NCBI RefSeq assembly: GCF_035920345.1
Contig: NZ_CP109149.1
Coordinates: 6,944,001-7,008,000, forward strand
Reading direction: 5' to 3'
Source: Nocardia vinacea
GTDB lineage: Bacteria > Actinomycetota > Actinomycetes > Mycobacteriales > Mycobacteriaceae
Length of the DNA stretch: 64,000 bases
Below are positions 9,383 through 18,316 of the stretch, piece by piece (the stretch's first letter is position 1; the number at the start of each line of letters is the position of its first letter). The translations under genes were made by a program, and so were the position numbers. The notes under the pieces are model-generated. The model saw only the letters and a program-made list of their open reading frames with translations, was not told the DNA's origin and made no database searches.

Positions 9383-9994
9383 GTGACCAGCATGCATGAG
9401 AACGACGCACGGCAGGAGTGTCCCCCGAACGCCACGGACGACACTCCAAGTGAGACGACCCCGACATGGGCACCAGTGACGGCATTGCCGTCGAGTGAGG
9501 TATTGCTGGCGGCCTTCGCCGGGCTACGGCCGCTGCAGGGCAGTGACATCGTCGACGCGGCAGTCGATCTGGTGGCCTGCCAGCGACAATATCGACACGC
9601 ACTACTGTCTCTCGCAGACGAACAGACCGGCCATCGCAAACTTAAACAGGCTGCCTCGCAGCTGGTTTCGGCGCGCGAGGCTATCGAGACCCTGATCGCC
9701 GTCATCGACGATGCGGTCGACCACCGCCAAAAGCGACCGGTAATCGCACCACCCTCGCCCCCTCCACCAGTCCCGATCACCGGCGTGCCGGAAGGCACTC
9801 CGGTCATGGTCGTGCAGACCGAAAGCATCGGGGCGCTGGTTGCTCGGATGGCCGACCTCTGGGGGTTGGTACTCGCCGCCGTTGCGACCGACGAGGAGCC
9901 GCCCGAGGCAACCCGGTTGGCACAGTTGTGTCAGGGCTACGACTGCCTGGTGGCCGCGATCGAATCCGGCCAGCAACTCGTGCTCGGGCGGTGA
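9383..9994 (+). CDS. Hypothetical helical protein
   Basis: A 203-aa protein starting at the GTG at 9383, with no recognised family. The first 30 residues are polar, followed by helices (GSDIVDAAVDLVACQRQYRH; SAREAIETLIAVIDDAVD), then a Pro-rich linker (PPSPPPPVPITG) and a C-terminal helical part (LARMADLW, ATRLAQLCQGYDCLVAAIE). The arrangement suggests two small helical domains. It lies in the co-directional small-gene set downstream of the XRE regulator. Confidence 0.6.
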   Translation: MTSMHENDARQECPPNATDDTPSETTPTWAPVTALPSSEVLLAAFAGLRPLQGSDIVDAAVDLVACQRQYRHALLSLADEQTGHRKLKQAASQLVSAREAIETLIAVIDDAVDHRQKRPVIAPPSPPPPVPITGVPEGTPVMVVQTESIGALVARMADLWGLVLAAVATDEEPPEATRLAQLCQGYDCLVAAIESGQQLVLGR

Positions 9995-10001
9995 TCGGTG
10001 A

Positions 10002-10211
10002 TGGCACGGCTTCGGCCCGTCCGAGCACCACGTCCACCGCGTCGCATCCCGCCACATTCACATCGAATCCGGTGCGCTGAAACTGGATTTCACTGCCTCG
10101 GCCGAGCAAGCCGCCGAACTGGCCCAAGGCTTTCCAGAGTTCACCGTCACGGTCGACAACCACGTAGCTGCCGACCTACCACCGCTGCCATGTGCAGCGC
10201 TGTGGGACTGA
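10002..10211 (+). pseudogene. Protein-like reading frame without a start codon
   Basis: One frame is open from just after a TGA at 9999-10001 to a TGA at 10209-10211. It reads [19 protein letters not shown], then [16 protein letters not shown] and [18 protein letters not shown]. Composition and codon use look coding, but no ATG, GTG or TTG starts it. A GTG-ATG start pair at 9998-10001 lies in another frame, so a single-base frameshift near the 5' end would explain it. Treated as a possible broken small gene. Confidence 0.4.
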
Positions 10212-10281
10212 CGTCCCTCACTCAGCGGGCGCAACCACCGCGCGGACCATCCACAGTCGAAATCTGAAGGGCCACTCCCTC

Positions 10282-10914
10282 ATGCCACTGGACCGCCAGC
10301 CGACAGGCCACGTCGCGCTCGGCACCTCCCCGAGCACGCCAGCCTCCTTTTCACCGCCACCCGTCGAGACCCAACCCGATCAGCCGCTACCCGATGCCGG
10401 ACCCTTCCTGCGGATCTTCGCCGGAACAGAAGAACCGACGACGGTGATGCTGCGCTGCGCCCAGCAGTACATCGGCATCCTGCGCATGATCTACGAACAC
10501 CGCCGGGATATTCCCGATGTCGTCCACGAACAACTGTCCATCCTGACCTTCCTGATCGACCACGAAGCCGAAGGACACACGAAGAAGATCGCGGTCCAGC
10601 CCAGCGCTCCGCTCGCTCCCTCGTCGTACGCCGAAATGGTGCATTGGCTGGCCTGGAAATACCTGCTCTACACCCTGCGCCGAAACGATCCCGAGCACGG
10701 CGAACGTGATGCGTACATGCTGTCCTGCCACATCGAGGCATTCGACCAGCTGGTCACCGATGTCAGGGCTGGAGGAGTTCGTCTGCCAGACAAAGCCACC
10801 GATGATGCTCTGCCGCCCCGGACGGTGCGACCGGATGGCACCGAAGATGTGCACGGGCAACCCCCTACCGCGGCTAGCGGCAGTGACACCGCCGCCAGCT
10901 ACACAGAGCAGTGA
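10282..10914 (+). CDS. Hypothetical protein, first gene of a tightly coupled set
   Basis: A 210-aa protein from the ATG at 10282, preceded by GAAGG about 11 bases upstream. Residues 1-45 are Pro-rich and disordered; the central part is helical (MLRCAQQYIGILRMIYEHR; VVHEQLSILTFLID; MVHWLAWKYLLYTLRR); the C-terminus is polar. No family recognised. Its last codons overlap the GTG of the next gene by 4 bp (GTGA), so translation is coupled. Confidence 0.65.
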   Translation: MPLDRQPTGHVALGTSPSTPASFSPPPVETQPDQPLPDAGPFLRIFAGTEEPTTVMLRCAQQYIGILRMIYEHRRDIPDVVHEQLSILTFLIDHEAEGHTKKIAVQPSAPLAPSSYAEMVHWLAWKYLLYTLRRNDPEHGERDAYMLSCHIEAFDQLVTDVRAGGVRLPDKATDDALPPRTVRPDGTEDVHGQPPTAASGSDTAASYTEQ

Positions 10915-11114
10915 CGATGCCAGATCCGCCCCAGCGCAAGGAGTTCGTCGCGGCGGACGGCACGTTGGCCGAGCGCTGGTGTCATGTCCATCTCATGGAG
11001 CTGACCGTCGCGCGGGCAGTGCAGCTGCAACGTATCCACGCAACGCACCGGCCCGACGACTGCTTCGTACACCTGCAGGTCGCGGTGTTCCTGATGAAAG
11101 CAAGCGACGCCTGA
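10911..11114 (+). CDS. Small hypothetical protein, GTGA-coupled
   Basis: A 67-aa protein starting at the GTG at 10911, which overlaps the previous stop. WCHVHLMELTVARAVQLQRI and CFVHLQVAVFLMKA suggest two amphipathic helices with paired Cys and His residues. No family recognised. Its TGA at 11112-11114 overlaps the ATG of the next gene by one base (TGATG). Confidence 0.6.
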   Translation: MTMPDPPQRKEFVAADGTLAERWCHVHLMELTVARAVQLQRIHATHRPDDCFVHLQVAVFLMKASDA

Positions 11115-11305
11115 TGTTCGCCCCGGAAATTGATTCCACGCCAACAACATTCGGGCATGGACTGCGTCAAGATATGTCCTGGACGGAGCAACGTATGACT
11201 TCCGACGACAGATTGTGGATCAAATATGCACAGCGCCAACGACTTACAGATTTGCGTCTCGGTTATCGCCCGCGTCTCCGGACTTGCCGGGCGAGGCGGT
11301 CATGA
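11114..11305 (+). CDS. Small hypothetical protein, coupled on both sides
   Basis: A 63-aa basic protein (MFAPEIDSTPTTFGHG...). Its ATG at 11114 shares a base with the upstream stop and its TGA at 11303-11305 overlaps the next ATG at 11302 (ATGA). The double overlap is the main reason to call it a gene: composition alone would be weak, and the Arg-rich tail LRLGYRPRLRTCRARRS resembles out-of-frame GC-rich sequence. Function unknown. Confidence 0.4.
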   Translation: MFAPEIDSTPTTFGHGLRQDMSWTEQRMTSDDRLWIKYAQRQRLTDLRLGYRPRLRTCRARRS

Positions 11306-11781
11306 GGACGCCGCTGCCTTCCAAAGACATGGTTCTGCAAGCATGCGCCGGGACTGTAGCTATCGAGCATCCGGTCCTGCGCGCCGCCTACGAGCTGGCC
11401 AGCCTGCACGAAGCCCGGTCGGAAGGGAACGCTAATGTCGGCGCGATCGACGGCGAACGCGCTCGACTGGTGGGCCGGATCGATGATTGGGTGACATCGG
11501 CCAAGCGCCCGGTCTATGACGCCGCGTACCTGCACACCGAGACCGTCGGCATGGTGATCGATCGCCTCGCCGAGTTCTCGGTCGATGCCCGTGCCGCATC
11601 CGAGCCGAGTATTCCCTCGCTGCAGTTGCGTTATGCCCAGCGTCGCCTCACCGAGCTTTCCGTCGCCTACAGCGATTTGTGCTTCGAGATCTCGGCGGGA
11701 ACCCGCCGACTGCCGAACTTCTCATTCCCTGCGACGGAAGGAGATTCGACTGAACCACCGGATGGGCGAGCTGACCTGTAA
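11302..11781 (+). CDS. DUF4254 domain protein
   Basis: A 159-aa protein from the ATG at 11302. LPSKDMVLQAC, HPVLRAAYELASLHE, ERARLVGRIDDWV, AYLHTETVGMVIDRLA and LSVAYSDLCFEI match the DUF4254 pattern as recalled from actinobacterial and bacteroidete members: an all-helical protein with HE and HTE motifs, function unknown. It ends the coupled small-gene run 10282-11781. A gap of ~145 bp separates it from the ESX-substrate-like gene. Confidence 0.68.
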   Translation: MRTPLPSKDMVLQACAGTVAIEHPVLRAAYELASLHEARSEGNANVGAIDGERARLVGRIDDWVTSAKRPVYDAAYLHTETVGMVIDRLAEFSVDARAASEPSIPSLQLRYAQRRLTELSVAYSDLCFEISAGTRRLPNFSFPATEGDSTEPPDGRADL

Positions 11782-11927
11782 TCATGTGATCGGGCGCGGT
11801 GCGGCGGCGCAGTTCAGGCGATGGTTGCCCCGCAGCGAGCGCTTCGCCGGGATCGCAGTGCATATCAAGCATCGGGTGCCACGCAGCTGTTACCCTCGCA
11901 CAGCGAGGACAGGGACTTGGGGGTTGA

Positions 11928-12326
11928 GTGACCATGGTTGATGTCGACTACGGCCGAGCTGAGATAGCGGCATTCAACACCGCTGCGGGTGCCGGGGCTA
12001 TCAGATTCGACCCAGCAGCTGTCGCTCAGGCTGTCGGCCTGTATGAGCAGATGATCAGCGGACTGTTCACCATTCGCGACCGACTACAAGGAGCAGCTCA
12101 GGCCAGCGGCTTCGGGGGCTTCGAGTCGGGGCGGCAGCTGCAGCGCGGCTTCTCGAACAAAGCTGCAGAGGGGATCAACGTAATCAATCAGTTGATCGAG
12201 GGTGCGATGAAGCTACAAGAGGCATATCTGCGAGCGGCCGGGCAGATCAGCGATGCCGACCAGCGAAACGCAGACACATTACGTTTCGCCGCGCAGAACG
12301 CAGGATTGGACGGTGCTGCATCGTGA
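11928..12326 (+). CDS. WXG100-superfamily-like helical protein, candidate ESX substrate
   Basis: A ~132-aa all-helical protein. GLYEQMISGLFTIRDRLQG, then a SGFGGFESGRQLQ turn and KAAEGINVINQLIEGAMKLQEAYLRA form a helix-turn-helix hairpin of WXG100-superfamily size without a strict WxG. GTG at 11928 follows a G-rich stretch; ATG at 11934 is an alternative. It overlaps the DUF3558-like lipoprotein gene by 4 bp (GTGA), a pairing common in nocardial ESX accessory loci. Export by type VII secretion is inferred from shape and context. Confidence 0.6.
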   Translation: MTMVDVDYGRAEIAAFNTAAGAGAIRFDPAAVAQAVGLYEQMISGLFTIRDRLQGAAQASGFGGFESGRQLQRGFSNKAAEGINVINQLIEGAMKLQEAYLRAAGQISDADQRNADTLRFAAQNAGLDGAAS

Positions 12327-12925
12327 TCGCCTCTCGGGCAGCGCTACACTTGAGTGTTATCACGGTAATGGTATCCGCGTGCGGAAGCAATTCGCCAGAC
12401 AACAATTCGGTCGATAATACGGCCACATCAACTCAACCAAGCCTTTCCATCTCGGTCTCGCCTGCGCCTAGCCAGGTAAACAAAGGACGTGGCACCGTCG
12501 AGTACGACCCCTGTCGACAGCTAGATGACAAGACCATTTCCAATATCGGATTTGATCCGAATACTCGACAGCGCGCCGATCAAATACATGACACATACTC
12601 ATTTATTGGATGCAAGTTCGCGCACAAGGAGCAAGTCCGCGGACAGAACGTCACGACGAGCTTTCTCACGATATCGGCAACAAATCTGGCGTTGGACGAA
12701 TTCAGAAGTCGCGAAGCCAGCAATGCGAAAGATATTAAGGTCAACGGGCGCGACGCAATTACATATAGCAAAACAAATGCTGAGGCATGCTATGTGACGA
12801 TGACATCCTCGTGGGGCACGATCGATGTTGGTAAAACCGTCAACGGAGCCTCTACCAGCGAGCGCCCCTGTGATCGAATCAACGAGATCGCTGAGTCCAT
12901 CGAGTCAGCGATCGGTGACCGCTGA
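12323..12925 (+). CDS. DUF3558-family lipoprotein
   Basis: A 200-aa lipoprotein. A short signal peptide ends in the lipobox VSAC (Cys20), then a Ser/Thr/Pro linker and a domain with DPCRQLDDKTISNIGFD, GCKFAH, CYVTMTSSWG and PCDRINEIAESIE. The DPC start and paired cysteines fit DUF3558, a cell-envelope family of mycobacteria and nocardiae often beside ESX genes. GTG start overlaps the previous stop. The 3' half (12540-12800) is richer in A and T than its neighbours. Confidence 0.78.
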   Translation: MIASRAALHLSVITVMVSACGSNSPDNNSVDNTATSTQPSLSISVSPAPSQVNKGRGTVEYDPCRQLDDKTISNIGFDPNTRQRADQIHDTYSFIGCKFAHKEQVRGQNVTTSFLTISATNLALDEFRSREASNAKDIKVNGRDAITYSKTNAEACYVTMTSSWGTIDVGKTVNGASTSERPCDRINEIAESIESAIGDR

Positions 12926-12973
12926 GTCAGGCATCAGTCCATCGGCTTCGATGGGATCGTGTGTCCTTGACGA

Positions 12974-13672
12974 TCAGCGTGTGGGGGTTGGTATCGGTGT
13001 GGTCGGATCCGGCATCTTCTGGACGAACGGGTCCGGCTTGAACGGCTCACACACCGACGATCTGACCTCGTTGGTCATCTTCAAATCAACTCCGTTGTTC
13101 ACCCACAGCCACCGCGGACCGGCTGCGACTGATCCGTCGGCGGCAGCACGGTCTGTCCACTGCACCCGCGTGCGCCGAAGCACGTAAGGATACGGGGTGT
13201 CCATCGGTCCGCCGATGTGCCCATCTTTATACAGCGTGTATTGGCCGGGGCTGTTGTAGATGCATATCGACACCTCGACCGTTTGGTCAACCTGGTCCTG
13301 CGCACCGACGACTCGGAGTGTCTGCCCGCCCGTGTCGTTTACGAAGTCAGGCGACTGAAATGGTTCAAAGTATTCGTAGGCTTCGGGTGCTGCTTTGCTG
13401 AGAAAGGTTGGCCGGATGCTGTCGGCGACCCTGGGATCGAGTAAGCGGAGATCGTCGGCCTCCATCGTTAGCGCGAATTCGGCCGCAGAGTGCAGTGGTG
13501 CTTCCAATGGCACCGCTATCTCGGTGTAGAACTTCAGTGGAGGATACGGAAAAGGCAAAGCGGTGGTAGTTGGCGTAGTGGCGGGATCGTTGGACGCAGG
13601 ATTTCCGCACGCCATGGCCACCACTGCTGTGAGAAGAACAATGGTGGTGGTCTTTACCGTCGAACGAGTCAC
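12974..13672 (-). CDS. Putative lipoprotein
   Basis: A 232-aa protein with a signal peptide (VKTTTIVLLTAVVAMACG) and lipobox AMAC at about residue 22, then a Thr/Pro linker. The mature part carries CIYNSPGQYTLYKDG, YVLRRTRVQWTD, PRWLWVNN and VRSSVCEPF, probably a small beta-rich extracellular domain with one disulfide. It overlaps the upstream 766-aa gene by 4 bp, so it belongs to that ESX-type operon. Specific family not recognised. Confidence 0.7.
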   Translation of the reverse strand: MTRSTVKTTTIVLLTAVVAMACGNPASNDPATTPTTTALPFPYPPLKFYTEIAVPLEAPLHSAAEFALTMEADDLRLLDPRVADSIRPTFLSKAAPEAYEYFEPFQSPDFVNDTGGQTLRVVGAQDQVDQTVEVSICIYNSPGQYTLYKDGHIGGPMDTPYPYVLRRTRVQWTDRAAADGSVAAGPRWLWVNNGVDLKMTNEVRSSVCEPFKPDPFVQKMPDPTTPIPTPTR

Positions 13673-15969
13673 GATCCCCCTTGTTGGCCGAGGTCGATCG
13701 CGTAGGACTGACCGTAGTCGGTGACGTACTGATGCAGCCCATGCGATGAAAGAAATTGAGTGAAGCTTCGGTTCAAGGTGCCGTCTCCGTGAACAGTGTC
13801 GATGTCAATCGGCCCGCCATTAGTCTGCAACTCTGGTGGCAGCTGCCCGGCCTCGTACGCGGCGTTCAGGATCGCCTGATGCGCACTATTGGTGGCCTCC
13901 GCTTTCAGGACCGCTTCGCTCGGACGTTCCATGTACTCGTACTCGGGCTTGCCGAGCCATTCCTGCACCTTGTCTTCGACCGTGTCGCCGACCTCGATTC
14001 CGGTAAGTCCGGCGGCGGTCTCGGCGCCGGGGATCTTGCCGACCCCTTCGTCGGCGAGTTGACCCGCGATCGACGCGCCCAACATTTTGGCCTTGTACAA
14101 CGCGTCCTGTGGATTCTCCGCTTCGTCGCCCTTCTTTTGGTCTTGGTCGGTCAGGGCGTCCCACATCGCGTTGTCCACGCGTCCCGATAGCGTTCCAGCA
14201 TCATTGCCAGCAAGCGCATTGGGCACATTGCCCGAATCGCCTCCCAGCGCCCGTGTGAGTTCCTCGATGCGATGCTGCTCGACCGCAGTGGTGAGGTTGA
14301 CCCGACCTTCTTCGGAGTACGAACCCAACTGAAGCAGCCGATTGGCCTCCTCCGCATTCAAGGTCACTCGCCCGTCCAGGACCTCACTTTGGGTGAAACC
14401 GTTCGCCTGTCCGTACGTGCTCACCGCGTCGAGGTTCGCCCCCATCGCCTTGCTCACCGATGTCGCGAGTTCCGGGTTGTTGGCGAAGCTCTCCTTCGAC
14501 TGGTCCCAAACCTTGTCGTCGTCCTCGGGAGCGAGCATCGTCCCCAGCTCGGCCAGCGACTGCCGCCCCCGGATACCGCGTAGATCATCGGCTGGAAGCT
14601 GCGATTCCTCAGTGATCCGGTCGATAAGAGTCGCCGCACCACGCCCGTTATCGGACTCGGACCAGTCGTAGCCGGTCAGCGAGCGCACCGTCTCCTTCGC
14701 GTCATAGCCCTCGTGCATGCCCTCACCGGACCAAATCTTGTAGGCGGCATCGTCATTGCGTCCGGCGAATTCGGCAAAGCCGGCCGCTGTCCCGTCGTAT
14801 TGGCTCTCGCTGATGCTGGTGAGACCCCGGCCTCCGTCGGAGTACGACACCATGTCCGAGGCCTTCTCGTAGAGCTGAGTGCCCAGCTCGGTGCCAGGCT
14901 GATATCCGGGATTGGTTTCGCCGAAGAGGTCCGCCAATTGTGACGCCTGCTCGTGATGCCTCTGCTTTGCCCAGGCCGGGCCGTGTTCCTCCGTGCCTGG
15001 CCAGGTGTCATCCGATCGGCGGGCTTCGATGAGCTCGCGAATGTCGGCGGGCACCTGCTGATAGCTACCAGCGTCTGTGAGCTTGCCGTCCGCGTTGCGA
15101 CCGGTGCCGATGTCCTCATTGCTGATGACCGCGAGCCCATTGGCCAACGAATCACGTTGCGCCGCAGCGACGGTGCTGCCTGCTTCTTCCTGCTCTTTGA
15201 GATGTTCGCTCAGTGCGAGGACGCCGTCTTTGCCTGCGGATTGGTAGAACTCGCGGTAATAGTTCTGCACTTCCTCTGGCAGCGAGTCGACCTCACCACC
15301 ATTAGCAAGTGTCTGCAGTTCGGCTTCGGTGAGTGGCTGCGCCGGGAGCTTGCTCGCAATCTCGTCGAGGACAGCGGGATTGCGTTGGGACTCAGGGGTA
15401 TTGGTCCAGTCGGCGAGGGCCTTGCCGTCCTGTTGCCCGAGTCTGCCGGTCTCGTCCTCGGCGGCGCTGACATCCAGACCCGAGCCAAGCAGATCACCCG
15501 CCGAACGAATGATGTCGGCCTGTTCGGTGATCTGACGGACCACCTCGGAAACCGCGTTGTCCAGCGCGAAATAGGCGGTGTTGATAAGGCCCTGATGGGA
15601 ATTGACGTCTTCCTCAGAAGTACCGGAAACCCGCCAACTGTTGTCGACAGTCAAAGCGGCATGCTCCGCATCGGCCACCTTGCCGAGCAACGCATTGCGA
15701 TAAGACTCGAGTGTGGTGACAGCTTGGGGCAACACCGTCGCCAGATCACCGACCTCGACGGTTAGTTTACGGCCCTGCTCGTGGTCCTCGAGAACCCTGT
15801 TGTAGGCAGCGTCATACGCCGCACCCGACCAGTCACCATGAACATCGGAGAAGTAAGTTTTGGTCTTGTCAAGGTAGGACAGGCAGTCGCTGTTCTTGGT
15901 GGTCAACAACATCGCCCAGGTACGGAGCGCGCCGAGGTTCCACTGCTTCACCTGATCGCGGGTGGGCAT
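13669..15969 (-). CDS. Large WXG-headed protein, candidate ESX-associated effector (TPR-repeat-region type)
   Basis: A 766-aa acidic protein. Residues ~1-110 form a WXG100-like helical hairpin with HGDWSGAAYDAAYNR at about 44-58. The rest is long, helical and low in aromatics, with blocks such as KALADWTNTPESQRNPAVLDEI, the pattern that actinobacterial annotations call TPR-repeat-region protein. No C-terminal enzyme motif was seen; the tail QYVTDYGQSYAIDLGQQGG may hold a small effector domain. It starts on the last base of the EspC-like gene and is followed by the lipoprotein gene. Likely exported by an ESX system encoded elsewhere; function unknown. Confidence 0.68.
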   Translation of the reverse strand: MPTRDQVKQWNLGALRTWAMLLTTKNSDCLSYLDKTKTYFSDVHGDWSGAAYDAAYNRVLEDHEQGRKLTVEVGDLATVLPQAVTTLESYRNALLGKVADAEHAALTVDNSWRVSGTSEEDVNSHQGLINTAYFALDNAVSEVVRQITEQADIIRSAGDLLGSGLDVSAAEDETGRLGQQDGKALADWTNTPESQRNPAVLDEIASKLPAQPLTEAELQTLANGGEVDSLPEEVQNYYREFYQSAGKDGVLALSEHLKEQEEAGSTVAAAQRDSLANGLAVISNEDIGTGRNADGKLTDAGSYQQVPADIRELIEARRSDDTWPGTEEHGPAWAKQRHHEQASQLADLFGETNPGYQPGTELGTQLYEKASDMVSYSDGGRGLTSISESQYDGTAAGFAEFAGRNDDAAYKIWSGEGMHEGYDAKETVRSLTGYDWSESDNGRGAATLIDRITEESQLPADDLRGIRGRQSLAELGTMLAPEDDDKVWDQSKESFANNPELATSVSKAMGANLDAVSTYGQANGFTQSEVLDGRVTLNAEEANRLLQLGSYSEEGRVNLTTAVEQHRIEELTRALGGDSGNVPNALAGNDAGTLSGRVDNAMWDALTDQDQKKGDEAENPQDALYKAKMLGASIAGQLADEGVGKIPGAETAAGLTGIEVGDTVEDKVQEWLGKPEYEYMERPSEAVLKAEATNSAHQAILNAAYEAGQLPPELQTNGGPIDIDTVHGDGTLNRSFTQFLSSHGLHQYVTDYGQSYAIDLGQQGGS

Positions 15970-16277
15970 CAGCGCCTCCCCACGGACGTGACGTCAACCT
16001 CGTCCATCCGACGAGCGAACTCCGTGTCGGTCATGTTCAGGTTCTTGGCGCAATCCCTGGTGAGCACCGCGACCTGGCGCATACGTCCGGCCACACGAAG
16101 GTAGGCGCCCTCCACGAATTCAGCTGCCTGCGCACACGCCTGCGGAATCACGCACCCGGGTAGCGCATCGGCGAGATATCCAGCCGCCGTCCGCACTTCG
16201 AGGTTGTCTATATCATTCCCGACACCGTCGAGTACCGACGCGAGCGTATTCAACTGATCGATATCGGCCTTCAGCAT
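15969..16277 (-). CDS. EspC-like / type VII secretion target small protein
   Basis: A 102-aa helical protein (DIDQLNTLASVLDGVGNDID...AAEFVEGAYLRVAGRMRQVAVLTRDCAKNL), the size and two-helix layout of EspC-family (ESX-1 secretion-associated) proteins, which bind a larger partner. It is the first gene of the minus operon, directly before the WXG-headed 766-aa protein. It diverges from the PPE-like/EspG pair, with a 270-bp promoter gap between. Confidence 0.65.
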   Translation of the reverse strand: MLKADIDQLNTLASVLDGVGNDIDNLEVRTAAGYLADALPGCVIPQACAQAAEFVEGAYLRVAGRMRQVAVLTRDCAKNLNMTDTEFARRMDEVDVTSVGRR

Positions 16278-16546
16278 TTGCCCCCCTACCTATTTCGTCG
16301 AAGTATCCACTGCGGCAAGGATCGTAACCCGCATCGCGATCCCGCGCTGTCGCCGGCAGCAGCACACTCCCGCAGCGGGATCACAGCCGAAAGTTGCAGT
16401 GGGACAACCGATGACCAGTCGAACAACGCCCGAAATGCTCGTCCACGTTGGTGCTCGAACTGCCCGCACGACAGCCGATCCGATAGGCCGTGACGTGCTA
16501 GTCTGCCGTGCGAAGGGACTATGTTTGCGATACAAGGGGGCGCGAC

Positions 16547-18316
16547 GTGGGCGGGGAAAACGAACCAGCGGCGAACCCGATGCCCTTACCCGGGATAGTC
16601 GTACCCATCCAATTGCCGATCTCCGGCACCATCGACCCCGCGGCCCTGCAGCAAACCGTGAACGCACAACAGAAGGCGGGACAAGCCCAAACCCGAGTCG
16701 GCCAAGGCGACGCCGAACTCGATGACCTCGGCTTCGGCACCGACCCCGACTTCGTCAGCACGACAGAGCATTTCGAGGGCATGACCCACCAGGCCATGTA
16801 CCAAGCCGTGCACGGGGCAGCGAACGGGCTGGGCGGTCTGGATGCGGCCGGCCTGCGCACTCTGCAACGAATCTGGTTCGACAACCACTCCGACCTGGTC
16901 AACCTGTCCACCTTCAATCTGATGGGCATGAACAGAATCTTCGGCAACGGCCTATGGCAGGGCGCCAGCGGCGAAGCGGCACAAGCAGCGTCGCAACGGT
17001 TCTCGCAAGCGGCCAACCAGATCGGCCGGGTCTTCGATTCGGTCAGCAGTCGCCTGGATTCGCTCGCATGGTCGGCCGAAGCCGTACGCACCGCAGTCCA
17101 GCCGCCACCGACATCGACGGCAGCCCCGAACCCCGACAACCCCGCCGAGTCGATCCTGCCCGGACTGATCAACCCCGAGTACGACGAACAAACCCGCACC
17201 GCTCAGGAACAGGCGCGCCAAGCGGCGATCCGCGCACTCAATACCGCCTACACGCCCACCTTTCCACCCGCGGGAACCGGGGTACCGGCATACACGACCG
17301 TGCCACAAATCGCAGGTGAAGACGGCCCGACCACCGGCACCGGACCCGCGAGCAGTGCCAGCGGGAACGCCCCGGACGATAACACTCAAACGCCGACACA
17401 AAGCCCCACCCAGACGGGCACAGGCAACGAATCCGAAACGTCAACCAACCCATCAGGCTTCGGACTGCCCGAAGGCCTGCTCCCGGACACCAACAACACG
17501 GCCACCACTCCGACCAGCACTACGCCCGCCGCAGTGAACCCCAACGCGGCCGCCACTACCGCAAGCCCGAGCACCGGACCCGGTCCGAACAGCCTGGGCT
17601 CCAATGGGCCGGGTGGCTCGAGTTCCGAGCCTGGTGGCCCTGGTTCTACTCGACCAGGCGTACCAGGAACGAGTCCTGTTGGGGCTGCGGCGTCGAGTTC
17701 GGGTGCACGTGGCGCAACCAGTGCCTCCGCAGGCCGGATGGGTCCAATGACACCGGGAGCAGGAGCCCGCAAGAAAGACGAAACCGAAGCCGAACACTAT
17801 GCACCCGACTACCTACGGCGAGTGCACTCCGACTGGACGGAAGATCTCACCAGCCCGGTCGGTGACATCGGTGCCGACCTAGCCCCCGCGCACGATGCCG
17901 GTTTCGGTCAAGACTGGGGCTTTGACGACGCCCCGCGACCCAATCCGCCTGCCAGAGCGGACTACACAAGTCCCGAACCGGCCGTACCCGTGGAACCGGC
18001 ACCGGCACCGCCAGTCACGTTCACGGGAGCCGGACCCATGGACAGCAGTCCTGCTCCCGTCGCCCCCGTGGAATCGGCACCAGCGCCGCCTGTCACCTTT
18101 ACCGGAGTCGGGCCTATGGACAGCGGTCCCGACTCGGCCGCTCCAGTCGAACCAGCACCAGTCCCGCCAACCACGTTCACCGGAGTCGGACCCATGGACA
18201 CCAGTCCCGAGCCGACCGCCCCGGTCGAATCGACACCAGCACAACCAGTCACCTTCACCGGAGTCGGACCCTTGGATAGCAACGCGGACGAACCCACCGG
18301 CGGCACTCGCAGGTGA
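16547..18316 (+). CDS. PPE-like secreted protein with Pro/Ser/Thr-rich region and C-terminal 26-aa repeats
   Basis: A 589-aa protein. The start is GTG at 16547, six bases after AAGGGGG. Residues ~60-190 are helical (GMTHQAMYQAVHGA; GNGLWQGASGEAAQAASQRFSQAANQIG), resembling the WXG/PPE-type fold that EspG chaperones bind. The middle (200-410) is Pro/Ser/Thr/Gly-rich and probably disordered. The C-terminus carries four 26-residue repeats around PPVTFTGVGPMDS. The stop overlaps the GTG of the EspG gene, strong support for an ESX substrate with its chaperone. The PPE label is structural inference; no PPE motif is at the N-terminus. Confidence 0.75.
   Translation: MGGENEPAANPMPLPGIVVPIQLPISGTIDPAALQQTVNAQQKAGQAQTRVGQGDAELDDLGFGTDPDFVSTTEHFEGMTHQAMYQAVHGAANGLGGLDAAGLRTLQRIWFDNHSDLVNLSTFNLMGMNRIFGNGLWQGASGEAAQAASQRFSQAANQIGRVFDSVSSRLDSLAWSAEAVRTAVQPPPTSTAAPNPDNPAESILPGLINPEYDEQTRTAQEQARQAAIRALNTAYTPTFPPAGTGVPAYTTVPQIAGEDGPTTGTGPASSASGNAPDDNTQTPTQSPTQTGTGNESETSTNPSGFGLPEGLLPDTNNTATTPTSTTPAAVNPNAAATTASPSTGPGPNSLGSNGPGGSSSEPGGPGSTRPGVPGTSPVGAAASSSGARGATSASAGRMGPMTPGAGARKKDETEAEHYAPDYLRRVHSDWTEDLTSPVGDIGADLAPAHDAGFGQDWGFDDAPRPNPPARADYTSPEPAVPVEPAPAPPVTFTGAGPMDSSPAPVAPVESAPAPPVTFTGVGPMDSGPDSAAPVEPAPVPPTTFTGVGPMDTSPEPTAPVESTPAQPVTFTGVGPLDSNADEPTGGTRR
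17990..18301 (+). repeat. Four in-frame 78-bp tandem repeats
   Basis: Four consecutive 78-bp units encode VExxPxPPVTFTGxGPMDS plus a variable seven-residue tail. The repeats keep phase and differ mostly in the tail, as expected for a coding repeat that expands and contracts. They are the extreme C-terminus of the PPE-like protein. Confidence 0.85.

Noticed and set aside
17990..18301. Possible CRISPR-like array
   Set aside because: The regular 78-bp spacing is an in-frame protein repeat with no alternation of conserved repeat and unique spacer.
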